DNA from: Phytohabitans flavus
GTDB lineage: Bacteria > Actinomycetota > Actinomycetes > Mycobacteriales > Micromonosporaceae
Assembly (NCBI RefSeq): GCF_011764545.1
Contig: NZ_AP022870.1
Span: 5,254,001 to 5,318,000 of the forward strand
Length of the DNA stretch: 64,000 nucleotides
Direction of reading: 5' to 3'
Every line of letters begins with the position of its first letter. The first letter of the stretch is position 1. The position numbers were made by a program, and so were the translations under genes. Shown here piece by piece: positions 54,628 through 62,195 of the stretch. Under the pieces are notes generated by a model that worked only from the letters and a program-made list of their open reading frames with translations, was not told the origin of the DNA and made no database searches.

Positions 54628-55029
54628 ATGGAACAGCAGCCGGATCCCGCGTTCACGCCGGGGTTGACCGCCCAGGTGGAGCTGACCGTCACCGACTCCG
54701 ACACCGCGCAGGCGCTCGGCTCGGGTGACGTACCGGTCCTCGGCACACCGCGGGTGCTCGCGCTCGCGGAGGCGGCCACGGTGGTCGCGACGGCGCAGCT
54801 CATGCCGGCCGGCATGAGCACGGTCGGCGCGCGGGTCGAGCTGGACCACAAGGCCCCGACGCCGGTCGGCCGCACGGTCGTGGCGCAGGCCCGGCTGGCC
54901 AAGGTCAACGGCCGCCGCCTGCTCTTCGAGGTGACGGTGACCGACGGCTCGGCCACCGTCGCCGAAGGACGGATCGAGCGGGTGCTAATCGACCGGCAGA
55001 AGTTTGTGGAAAAGGCATTTGGTCAGTGA
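54628..55029 (+). CDS. Hotdog-fold thioesterase (FlK-like)
   Basis: 133 aa: TPGLTAQVELTVTDSDTAQA, then ALAEAATVVATAQLMPAGMS, VGARVELDHKAPTPVGRTVV, and AEGRIERVLIDRQKF. The alpha+beta hotdog fold with a Thr/Glu/His-type site is as in fluoroacetyl-CoA thioesterase, though the usual substrate is a short acyl-CoA. It stands alone, followed by the MBL gene 50 bases later. Confidence 0.88.
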   Translation: MEQQPDPAFTPGLTAQVELTVTDSDTAQALGSGDVPVLGTPRVLALAEAATVVATAQLMPAGMSTVGARVELDHKAPTPVGRTVVAQARLAKVNGRRLLFEVTVTDGSATVAEGRIERVLIDRQKFVEKAFGQ

Positions 55030-55079
55030 GCTGAGCGCTACCGTGCGGGGGCCGACGGCGCGGAGCGGAGGGCGGAGCT

Positions 55080-55925
55080 GTGGCAGTTGAGTTCGCCGAG
55101 GTCGGCGACAACGTGTTCGTTCTCCGGTACCCGGTGCTCGATGTCAACGCCACCCTCATCCTGGGCAACGGCGTGGCCCTGGTGGTCGACACCCTTGCCA
55201 CGCCCGCGCAGGCAGCCGAGCTCACGGCCGCCGCCCGCCGGCTGACCCGCATGCCGTGGGCGCTGGTCAACACCCACCACCACTTCGACCACACCTTCGG
55301 CAACGCGGCGCTGGCCGGCGACCCGCCCTGCGACATCTGGGCGCACGAGGAGACGGTGTCGCTACTGCGCGCCCAGCCCGAGGCGGTGCGGCGGGAGGCA
55401 TACGAGGAGGCGCTGCGGCTCGCCCCCGACCTGGCCGGTGAGCTTGCCCAGGCGCCCATCCTCGCCCCCAACCGCGCCGTGCACCTGGAGTCCACCGTGG
55501 ACCTCGCCGGCCGCTTGGTCGTGCTGCGTTACCTCGGTCGCGGCCACACCGCCGGCGACCTGATCGTGCAGGTGCCCGACGCCGACGTGATCGTGGCCGG
55601 CGACCTTGTGGAGGAGGGCTCACCGCCGTCCTTCGGCGACGCCTACCCCCTCGAATGGCCCGAGGCGGTGGCCGAGCTGCTGCGCCTCACCACGCCCCAG
55701 ACCGTGGTGGTACCCGGGCACGGCGCCCCGGTCGGCCCCAACTTCGTGAAGGGGCAGCACGAGGAGCTGGCCGCGCTGGACTGGCTGATCCGCGACGGAC
55801 ACCTCGACGGCGCCTCGGTGGCCGCGGTCGCCGCCAAGGCCCCTTTCGGCCCCGACGCCGCCCGCGTGGCCGTACGCCGCGGCTACGCCGAGCTGTCCGG
55901 GCGGACCAGCAGCTCGGGTCAGTAG
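55080..55925 (+). CDS. MBL-fold metallo-hydrolase
   Basis: 281 aa. Zinc ligands in WALVNTHHHFDHTFGNAALA (HxHxDH), GRGHTAGDLIVQVPDADVIV and VVVPGHGAPVG, as in glyoxalase II/beta-lactamase-like hydrolases. No signal peptide. GTG start with a G-rich ribosome site. The last seven bases overlap the convergent SnoaL-like gene. The substrate is unknown. Confidence 0.92.
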   Translation: MAVEFAEVGDNVFVLRYPVLDVNATLILGNGVALVVDTLATPAQAAELTAAARRLTRMPWALVNTHHHFDHTFGNAALAGDPPCDIWAHEETVSLLRAQPEAVRREAYEEALRLAPDLAGELAQAPILAPNRAVHLESTVDLAGRLVVLRYLGRGHTAGDLIVQVPDADVIVAGDLVEEGSPPSFGDAYPLEWPEAVAELLRLTTPQTVVVPGHGAPVGPNFVKGQHEELAALDWLIRDGHLDGASVAAVAAKAPFGPDAARVAVRRGYAELSGRTSSSGQ

Positions 55926-56293
55926 CGCTCGACGAGGTGCTCCCGCCCGGCCGGCGGCTCGTAGGGCTCCGGCCAGAAGTCGGTGACCTTTGTGATCAGG
56001 CCGGCGTCGTCGAACTCGAAAAACGTCAGCGCCTGCTGCTCCTCGCCATCCAGGACGAAGCGGGCCCAGGTCGCCGCGTGCCGCTCCTCGCCGACCGCCA
56101 TCTCCACGGCGAGGTGCCAGTCACCGGGATATTCCACATTGAACTGGACGTAACGCTCCTTGCCGAGGATCCGCTCCCGTGTCTGTGGCAGCTCGTAGAC
56201 CACGTCGTCGGCGAGCAACGCGGCGAAGCCCGGCCAGTCGCGCGCCTCGGCCGCCGCCCAATACGCCATCACCGCGTCGTGTGACCTCGTCAT
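55919..56293 (-). CDS. NTF2/SnoaL-like protein
   Basis: 124 aa cone-shaped alpha+beta fold: MTRSHDAVMAYWAAAEARDW, FAALLADDVVYELPQTRERI, GDWHLAVEMAVGEERHAATW and ALTFFEFDDAGLITKVTDFW. Members bind small hydrophobic ligands or serve as isomerases. ATG 56293 is the first residue of the domain. Confidence 0.88.
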   Translation of the reverse strand: MTRSHDAVMAYWAAAEARDWPGFAALLADDVVYELPQTRERILGKERYVQFNVEYPGDWHLAVEMAVGEERHAATWARFVLDGEEQQALTFFEFDDAGLITKVTDFWPEPYEPPAGREHLVERY

Positions 56294-56339
56294 GGCACGC
56301 AGAGTCGCACCTGGGTCTGACAGAATGGGCGCGAGTGCC

Positions 56340-56741
56340 ATGGACGCCGAGGTCAAGACACCCGACGAGTACATCGCCGCGTTGCCGGAGCCGCGCCGGG
56401 GCGAGGTACGGATGCTGCATGAGCTGATCCGCCGCGAGGCGCCCGAGCTCGAGCCGCACATGGAGTCGGGCATGGTCGGCTACGGCACCTACCACTACCG
56501 GTACGACAGTGGTCGTGAGGGCGACTGGTTCGTGGTCGGGCTGGCCGGTCGCCGGGCGTACATCTCGCTGTACGTCAGCGCCTCGGACGGCGACAGGTAT
56601 CTCGCCGAGACCTACCGCGACCGCCTGCCCAAGGCGGACATCGGGCGCAGCTGCGTGCGCATCAAGCGGCTGACCGACGTCGACCTGGCAACGGTCGCCG
56701 AGCTGGTCCGCGCCGCCGCGGCGGCCCACCCCGGCGCCTGA
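56340..56741 (+). CDS. DUF1801 domain protein
   Basis: 133 aa, DUF1801/YdhG fold: TPDEYIAALPEPRRGEVRML, ELEPHMESGMVGYGTYHYRY, GDWFVVGLAGRRAYISLYVS and SCVRIKRLTDVDLATVAELV. Relatives include iron chaperone-like proteins, but the role is not established. Divergent from the SnoaL-like gene, 46 bp apart. Confidence 0.92.
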   Translation: MDAEVKTPDEYIAALPEPRRGEVRMLHELIRREAPELEPHMESGMVGYGTYHYRYDSGREGDWFVVGLAGRRAYISLYVSASDGDRYLAETYRDRLPKADIGRSCVRIKRLTDVDLATVAELVRAAAAAHPGA

Positions 56742-56750
56742 CAGCGCTTT

Positions 56751-56818
56751 TGTGACGCGGAGGGTGAGGCCGCGGGAGCAGCGGTCCGGACCACCGCGGA
56801 CGTCGCGGTAGCTCAAAG
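56751..56818. repeat. Dispersed intergenic repeat, copy C
   Basis: TGTGACGCGGAGGGTGAG, then GCAGCGGTCCGGACCACCGC and GGACGTCGCGGTAGCTCAAA. It differs from copy B (34122-34189) at only a few positions. It lies directly downstream of DUF1801. Confidence 0.9.
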
Positions 56819-57097
56819 CTCCTGTCTCGGGCTCGCACAAGACGGCGGGCGGCATAGACGAGCGGCTATTGCCGCGGATATCGATTCATGATGCAATGTC
56901 GATGCCAGACGGCGCAGGGCTGACACGCGCCGTGCTGGCTGCCGGGCTTAGGGCCATGTGAGAGGCGCGCGTGCGTCCGAGATGGGACGGGTGCGCCGAG
57001 CCGAGCTGCCGCGCGCTTATTTTCCGTCCGCATCTCCCCGAATCCGGTGCGCGCCACCACGCGGCACCGGGCCTCGTACTGAAAGGGAGACCCTAAG
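56819..57097. other. Upstream region of the LPMO gene
   Basis: 279 bases with no gene. It holds a ribosome site (GAAAGGGAGACCC) directly ahead of GTG 57098 and presumably the LPMO promoter. I found no perfect DasR-type site (TGGTCTAGACCA) here. Confidence 0.5.
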
Positions 57098-58192
57098 GTG
57101 AAACTTCTACGCAGGGCTGCGGCTGCCGCCGCCGTCGCTGTGGTGGCCGCGGGCATCGTCACGGTGATCACGCCCGGCGCGGCCCAGGCGCACGGCGCCG
57201 CGATGGTGCCCGGCAGCCGTACTTTCCTGTGCTGGAAAGACGGCCTCTCGTCCACGGGCCAGATCATCCCCAACAACCCGGCCTGCCAGGCCGCGGTCGC
57301 CCAGGGTGGCGCCAACCCGCTGTACAACTGGTTCAGCGTCCTGCGCTCCGACGCGGCCGGCCGCACGACCGGTTTCGTGCCGGACGGTCAGCTGTGCGGC
57401 GGCGGAAACAGCACGTTCTCGGCGTACAACCTGGCTCGCAACGACTGGCCGCTCACCCACCTGACGGCCGGCGCGAACATGGAGTTCCGGTACAGCAACT
57501 GGGCGCACCACCCGGGCACGTTCTACTTCTACGTGACCAACAACAACTGGAGCCCGACGCGGGCGCTGGCCTGGAGCGACCTGGAGTCCACGCCGTTCCT
57601 GACGGTCACCAACCCGCCCCAGCGCGGTGCGGTGGGCACCAACGACGGCCACTACTACTTCTCCGGCAACCTGCCGTCGGGTAAGAGCGGCCGCCACATC
57701 ATCTACTCGCGTTGGGTCCGCTCGGACAGCGCCGAAAACTTCTTCGGCTGCTCCGACGTCGTCTTCGACGGCGGCAACGGCCAGGTCACCGGCGTCGGCC
57801 CCGGCCAGGGCACCCAGACGCCCGGCCCGAACCCGACCACCAGCAACCCGGGCCCCAACCCGACCACGTCGAACCCCGGCCCTGGCCCGGGCACCGGCGC
57901 CTGCACGGCGACGTACCGCTCGGTCGGCTCGTGGAACGGCGGCTTCCAGGGTGAGGTCACCGTCCGCAACAGCGGCACGGCCAACATCCCCGGCTGGTCC
58001 GTCGGCCTGACGCTCGCGTCGGGCCAGAGCGTCAACAGCCTCTGGAACGGTACGCAGTCGGGCACGGCACCGAACCTGACAGTGCGGAACGCCGGTCACA
58101 ACGGCGCGCTGAACGCGGGCGCGTCGACGACGTTCGGCTTCGTCGCGAACGGGCCGAGCACGACACCGACACTCAGCTGCTCGGTCGCATAA
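57098..58192 (+). CDS. AA10 lytic polysaccharide monooxygenase with CBM2
   Basis: 364 aa secreted copper enzyme that oxidatively cleaves crystalline chitin or cellulose. Signal peptide (residues about 1-31) ends AQA|HG, so His32 becomes the N-terminal copper ligand (HGAAMVPGSRTF); the second brace His is in YSNWAHHPGTFYFYV. The AA10 domain spans to about 230, a Pro/Gly/Thr/Asn-rich linker (GPNPTTSNPGPNPTTSNPG) follows, and a C-terminal CBM2 begins CTATYRSVGSWNGGFQGEVT. GTG 57098. Chitin fits with the two GlcNAc/chitobiose importers in the window, but sequence alone does not fix the substrate. Confidence 0.95.
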   Translation: MKLLRRAAAAAAVAVVAAGIVTVITPGAAQAHGAAMVPGSRTFLCWKDGLSSTGQIIPNNPACQAAVAQGGANPLYNWFSVLRSDAAGRTTGFVPDGQLCGGGNSTFSAYNLARNDWPLTHLTAGANMEFRYSNWAHHPGTFYFYVTNNNWSPTRALAWSDLESTPFLTVTNPPQRGAVGTNDGHYYFSGNLPSGKSGRHIIYSRWVRSDSAENFFGCSDVVFDGGNGQVTGVGPGQGTQTPGPNPTTSNPGPNPTTSNPGPGPGTGACTATYRSVGSWNGGFQGEVTVRNSGTANIPGWSVGLTLASGQSVNSLWNGTQSGTAPNLTVRNAGHNGALNAGASTTFGFVANGPSTTPTLSCSVA

Positions 58193-58207
58193 CCACCGCA
58201 TCACCGT

Positions 58208-58241
58208 CCGGGCCCGGCGCCGTATTCGGCACCGGGCCCGG
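58208..58241 (+). terminator. Strong hairpin terminator after the LPMO gene
   Basis: CCGGGCCCGGCGCCG (58208-58222), loop TATT, then CGGCACCGGGCCCGG (58227-58241): a 15-bp stem with one mismatch, 16 bases past the stop codon. Confidence 0.8.
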
Positions 58242-58385
58242 TTCGCGCGCGACCACCCGTAGCTACGGATCGCGGTGCCGTAACGGTCCGTTTCCCCCAC
58301 ACCTCCAACCGGTTGCCATCCACCGCCATCATGGAGTCAGATCGAGGAACCAGATGGGCCGCCCGCGCGAGCGGTCCGTTTCGGT

Positions 58386-59420
58386 GTGGAGGCTCCCTTG
58401 GCTCCTGTGGCTCCGCCCACGGGCAGGTCCCGGCCCCGGTCCGGCCGGCATGGCGGTGCTGGGGCGGCCCAACCAGCAGCGCTGATCCTGGGCGAGGTGC
58501 ACACCGGTCTACTCCAGAACGCCGGGGCGGTGAGCACCGCGATATCGGCCGAGATACTCCGGCTCGCCCCCGGCGGGCGCGTGCGCATATCCGAGCGGCC
58601 GATCTCGTACGCCGAGTCGCCGGAGGTGCTCACCGGCGTGGACTGCACCTTGGCCGGCGCCGCCGGCGGTCAGGTCCGCGGCGTCGGCACGATCGCCTCG
58701 CGCGCCACCCTGACCGGCGGCCACGTCCTGCAAGGCTCCTCGTACGCCGTGCTGGGCCCCAGCCGGCACACCCGCCGGATGCAGTGGGCGCACTACCTCT
58801 CCCGCCCGGGCCGGGTGGAACTCATCGGCAAGATGGGCACGGAGGACCTCGCCACCGGCTTCCTCGCTGACGGTCGGGACGCGGCGCGCCTCGACCTCGC
58901 CAGCGTGTCCGCGCGACTGATGGACGCGGTGCAGAGCCGGCCGGACGTCGACCGCCGCCCGCCGTTCCGCATTGCCCGCACCGAATTCCGCTGGAGCGCC
59001 GTGGCAGCGCCCAGCCGGACCATCCGGTTCACCGTCGTCAACAGCACCCTCCGGACTGCCTACCTCGAAGTCCCAGAGGACGAGATGCACGACGCGGTAC
59101 GCCTCTGCGAGGATCTCGCACGGCACGACTGGCTACTCACGACACTGCTGAGGCTCCTGGAGCGCAGCGGGATCGGCGTAAACGCTCGCCGTCGCGTCGT
59201 CCATCGGCTGCGGCCCGCAGTCGACCACCTACTGCACCTGTGGATGCCCGCGGCCCGGATCCCGGAGCAGTTCCTGCCGCTTTGGCAGCTGTTGGAGCAG
59301 CGGTCCGGGCTCAGCCGGCAGTGGCTTGCCTGCGTCCAGCGGGTACGTGACCAGATGGACGCCGGGGCGATCCCGTCGCTGGACCTGCCTGACGACGATC
59401 CCGGGCTGGCACGGCGATGA
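58386..59420 (+). CDS. SCO2521-family-like protein, unknown function
   Basis: 344 aa, soluble. Core starts ALILGEVHTGLLQNAGAVST and continues RVRISERPISYAESPEVLTG, VDCTLAGAAGGQVRGVGTIA, LQGSSYAVLGPSRHTRRMQW and LDLASVSARLMDAVQSRPDV, after which the C-terminal half is helical. I recall this pattern as the family named after S. coelicolor SCO2521; nothing is known of its activity. Start GTG 58386 is a guess because the first 30 residues are low-complexity. Its stop overlaps the start of the next gene by four bases. Confidence 0.7.
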   Translation: MEAPLAPVAPPTGRSRPRSGRHGGAGAAQPAALILGEVHTGLLQNAGAVSTAISAEILRLAPGGRVRISERPISYAESPEVLTGVDCTLAGAAGGQVRGVGTIASRATLTGGHVLQGSSYAVLGPSRHTRRMQWAHYLSRPGRVELIGKMGTEDLATGFLADGRDAARLDLASVSARLMDAVQSRPDVDRRPPFRIARTEFRWSAVAAPSRTIRFTVVNSTLRTAYLEVPEDEMHDAVRLCEDLARHDWLLTTLLRLLERSGIGVNARRRVVHRLRPAVDHLLHLWMPAARIPEQFLPLWQLLEQRSGLSRQWLACVQRVRDQMDAGAIPSLDLPDDDPGLARR

Positions 59421-60316
59421 GCGGGCCTCCGCCTGACGAGGGCGCCCTTGAGGCCGGCGGCTCGTGGCTGCGCCGGTCCTGGTCCAACGCCAGCCCGTCG
59501 CTCCGGATCGCCTGCGTCGCGATGTGGGGCGCCGGCGGCGCGGCGACCGTCCTCGGCGCGATCGGCGACTTCGCCGGCTGGTGGGAAAGCATGCCCTTCC
59601 TGACCAACGTCGCCTCGACCGTGACGGGCGCGCTGTTCAGCGTGCCGCTGGCGCTGGTGGTCTTCCAAGGGTTCGCGGCCAACGAGACGCAGAAGCGTGA
59701 CCAGCGCGGCGTGGCGCTGCTCGCCAAGGCGACGGTCCGGGACATCCTGCACGACATCACCGGCCTGGCCCCGGATGCCACCGACCTGGACCAGCTGGCC
59801 GACCGGCTGCGGAAGCTCGACGACGAACTGCTTCCCGCGGCGCAGGACAACCGCAGCCAACCCCTCCTCGCCGCCGCGGTCGGCGAATGGCGAGAAGTCC
59901 ACGAGCTCTGGTCGCGCACGCTGGTCTCCCAGGAGCGGGCCCAACGCCTGCTGCACGACGCGGCGACGCGGTGGAGGTTCATGCGGGAGCATGTCCAGCC
60001 GCACATGGTGCGCCAGCAGCTCGGCTGGATCTCCACGGAGGACACAAAGGAGATCGGGCGCCTACTCACGGCCGCTTCGGTCAGTTACTGGGACCCCGGT
60101 GAGCTGGATGACGAGCTGGTTCGCGCCATGGAGGCCCTGCTGACCGCCGACGACCTCCGCCCGCTGTCCCGATACTTCTCAGGCAGCCACTACGCCATCG
60201 TCGCCGGCATCGACGAGCAGGTGGAACAGTCGCAGGCCGCCGTTGCCTCGACCACGGCGCTGATCGCGGCGGTACGCCGCCTCGCAGCCGCCCACGGCTG
60301 GGCCGAACCTGGGTGA
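59417..60316 (+). CDS. Two-helix membrane protein of unknown function
   Basis: 299 aa. Basic start, two closely spaced hydrophobic helices (IACVAMWGAGGAATVLGAIG and SMPFLTNVASTVTGALFSVP extended by LALVVFQGF), then about 200 residues of soluble helices with HDITGLAPDATDLDQLADRL and RFMREHVQPHMVRQQLGWIS. No family is recognised. It is coupled to the SCO2521-like gene and could anchor the system at the membrane. It converges with the minus-strand genes of the same locus, ten bases from the stop. Confidence 0.75.
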   Translation: MSGPPPDEGALEAGGSWLRRSWSNASPSLRIACVAMWGAGGAATVLGAIGDFAGWWESMPFLTNVASTVTGALFSVPLALVVFQGFAANETQKRDQRGVALLAKATVRDILHDITGLAPDATDLDQLADRLRKLDDELLPAAQDNRSQPLLAAAVGEWREVHELWSRTLVSQERAQRLLHDAATRWRFMREHVQPHMVRQQLGWISTEDTKEIGRLLTAASVSYWDPGELDDELVRAMEALLTADDLRPLSRYFSGSHYAIVAGIDEQVEQSQAAVASTTALIAAVRRLAAAHGWAEPG

Positions 60317-60325
60317 CGCGAGCTT

Positions 60326-61270
60326 CTACACGAACGCGTACCGGATCCGGTCGAGCGGCATGGCGGGCAGCTCCAGGCCTTCGGCGGTCGCCCTCTCGGT
60401 GGCCTGGCTCAGCACCCCCTCCTGAATCGCAACCTGGGAGAGGATCGTGCGGACCGCGTGCTCGATCGGCAGGAAGCGACCGGCGAGCACCGAAAACGTG
60501 TGATGCGCGGAGAAAGGCCGCGCGTCGGCGGTGAGCTTGACGATCGGCGGCAGGGCCGCCCAGCGTTCCGGATAGTCGCCGTCGACGCGCTCGGGAGGCA
60601 GCGGGTTGCGACCGGCGTCGCGGATCAGACCCAGGCGAGCGAGCTGCCACACGGCCGCGAGGAATGCGCACGACCACGTACGCCGCCCGCCCCTCTCGTC
60701 CCACAACTCCACGTCCACGAAGATCGAGTGCTGGTTGGCCGCGTTCTCTTTCGGCGGCTGCCAGCCACCGGGCCGGGACATCGCCTCCAACGCGTGTGGC
60801 GCGGGCGAGCGCTGCCCGTTGCACAGCCAGCCGATCTCGGAGGCCGGCGGGCGTGAACCGTTCGTCCCCGGGCTCGGCTCGGTGACGACGAGAGCCTCCA
60901 CGATCCGGGCGAGGTCGGCACACGCCGACTCGCGGACCAGGTAGTCGACCCGGAGACCGAGGTCGCGGGCGGCATCGACGAGTTGCGGCAACAGTTCGCT
61001 CGGCGGTGCGGGTTGGGTGAAGTAGTCATCGACCAGAAAGCACGTGCTGATCCGCGCGGTGGCCGGGCTGACCTCTTCGCCGCACGCCGCGGCCGCCGCG
61101 CGGGCCCACGGCGCGGCCTGGGCCAGATGCCGGCGCAAGCCGTCCGCGCCCTGCCGCAGGTCCTCCGCGTAGAGGTGGCCAAGCTCGATCGACAGGTGGG
61201 ACAGTGGCACCGCGTCGACGCTGCCGTCCGCCGACGCCTCCAGGAATACCGCGGTCTCGGTGGAGGTCAC
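60326..61270 (-). CDS. SCO2522-family-like protein, unknown function
   Basis: 314 aa. TAVFLEASADGSVDAVPLSH, LSIELGHLYAEDLRQGADGL, ARISTCFLVDDYFTQPAPPS, IGWLCNGQRSPAPHALEAMS, and FSVLAGRFLPIEHAVRTILS. This fits my memory of the SCO2522 family; the motif CFLVDDYF suggests an acidic pocket, but the role is unknown. GTG 61270 overlaps the stop of the variant P-loop gene and has GGGAGGGG just upstream. Confidence 0.72.
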   Translation of the reverse strand: MTSTETAVFLEASADGSVDAVPLSHLSIELGHLYAEDLRQGADGLRRHLAQAAPWARAAAAACGEEVSPATARISTCFLVDDYFTQPAPPSELLPQLVDAARDLGLRVDYLVRESACADLARIVEALVVTEPSPGTNGSRPPASEIGWLCNGQRSPAPHALEAMSRPGGWQPPKENAANQHSIFVDVELWDERGGRRTWSCAFLAAVWQLARLGLIRDAGRNPLPPERVDGDYPERWAALPPIVKLTADARPFSAHHTFSVLAGRFLPIEHAVRTILSQVAIQEGVLSQATERATAEGLELPAMPLDRIRYAFV

Positions 61271-62184
61271 AGCCCCTCCCATGCCGCGTCGTCGGTAACC
61301 TTCTTGGCGAGCGTCTCGAACGCTTCGACGGTCTCCCTGTTCGCGATCTGCCGCGCGAATACGTCGTTGTCTGAGATCAACTGCTCACGCCACTGCAGGA
61401 CCGGGTCCAGCGGCACCGAGCCCATCAACAGCGTCCGTCCGACGCGCCACGCCGTCGCGAGCTCCTGGAGGTCCCGGTTACAGTCCCGCAGCCACGCCAC
61501 CTGCGCGGCGCGCAGCCCGTCGAGCTCTGGCGAGTTGGGGTCGACCACTGCCGTTCGCACGAACCGGATGGAGTCGGCGAGCCGCTCCCGGTCGTGGCCA
61601 TACGCCGGACCGGCGTCGAGGATGCCGCGTTCTCCGTACACCAGGCCGGCCGCCGCGATGATGTGCTGCCGGGTCCACCGGTGGAAGACCAGCCACCGGG
61701 AGACGACCCGGCGCAACTCCGGCGTGGCCGTCGCCGCCAGCACGATCTCGGTGGCGTACGAGCGCCCGGCGCTGAGGTCCACCAAGGTCACGTCGAACTC
61801 CTCGTCCAGCCGGAGGAACAGCCGGACGCAGCGGCGTACTCGGTCGCTGTCGGCGGCGAACTCGCTTCCGCCAGCGTCGCCTGGGAACAGTACGAGCCGG
61901 CCCGCACCAGGTGGCCGCGCACGCAGGCTCGCCCGGTCGGACTCGGTCCAGATGTCCACCGGGTGCGGGTCGGACACCTTACCCAGCAGATATGAGTGCA
62001 GGCCCCCTCTGGTCGTGCCGCGGCCGACATCGGGGACGTTGAAGATGGTGCCTGCGGTCGGTGACCCGAAGTCGAAGTCGAGGTAGCAGGTGTCACTACC
62101 CAGTAGCGACCGTCGGTAACCGATGTTGCAGCTCGTGACGGAACGGCCGGTGCCACCCTTGTCAGAGGTCGCGAATATGAGCAT
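61267..62184 (-). CDS. Variant P-loop ATPase, SCO2523-family-like (ParA/MinD superfamily)
   Basis: 305 aa. It opens MLIFATSDKGGTGRSVTSCN, a deviant Walker A box in which Arg replaces the usual GK[ST] Lys while the KGG signature Lys is kept; then DTCYLDFDFGSPTAGTIFNV (Walker A' Asp), and FDVTLVDLSAGRSYATEIVL as Walker B. The remainder (VVSRWLVFHRWTRQHIIAAA, GPAYGHDRERLADSIRFVRT) is specific to the family. The Lys change may make it a binder rather than a switching ATPase. Overlapped by the SCO2522-like start; 11 bases after the SCO2524-like stop. Confidence 0.78.
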   Translation of the reverse strand: MLIFATSDKGGTGRSVTSCNIGYRRSLLGSDTCYLDFDFGSPTAGTIFNVPDVGRGTTRGGLHSYLLGKVSDPHPVDIWTESDRASLRARPPGAGRLVLFPGDAGGSEFAADSDRVRRCVRLFLRLDEEFDVTLVDLSAGRSYATEIVLAATATPELRRVVSRWLVFHRWTRQHIIAAAGLVYGERGILDAGPAYGHDRERLADSIRFVRTAVVDPNSPELDGLRAAQVAWLRDCNRDLQELATAWRVGRTLLMGSVPLDPVLQWREQLISDNDVFARQIANRETVEAFETLAKKVTDDAAWEGL

Positions 62185-62195
62185 TCCGAGCCCCG

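Noticed and set aside
57107..58300. 397-residue minus-strand open frame opposite the LPMO
   Set aside because: Arg/Ala/Val-rich shadow with no motif; the plus strand encodes a complete AA10-CBM2 protein.
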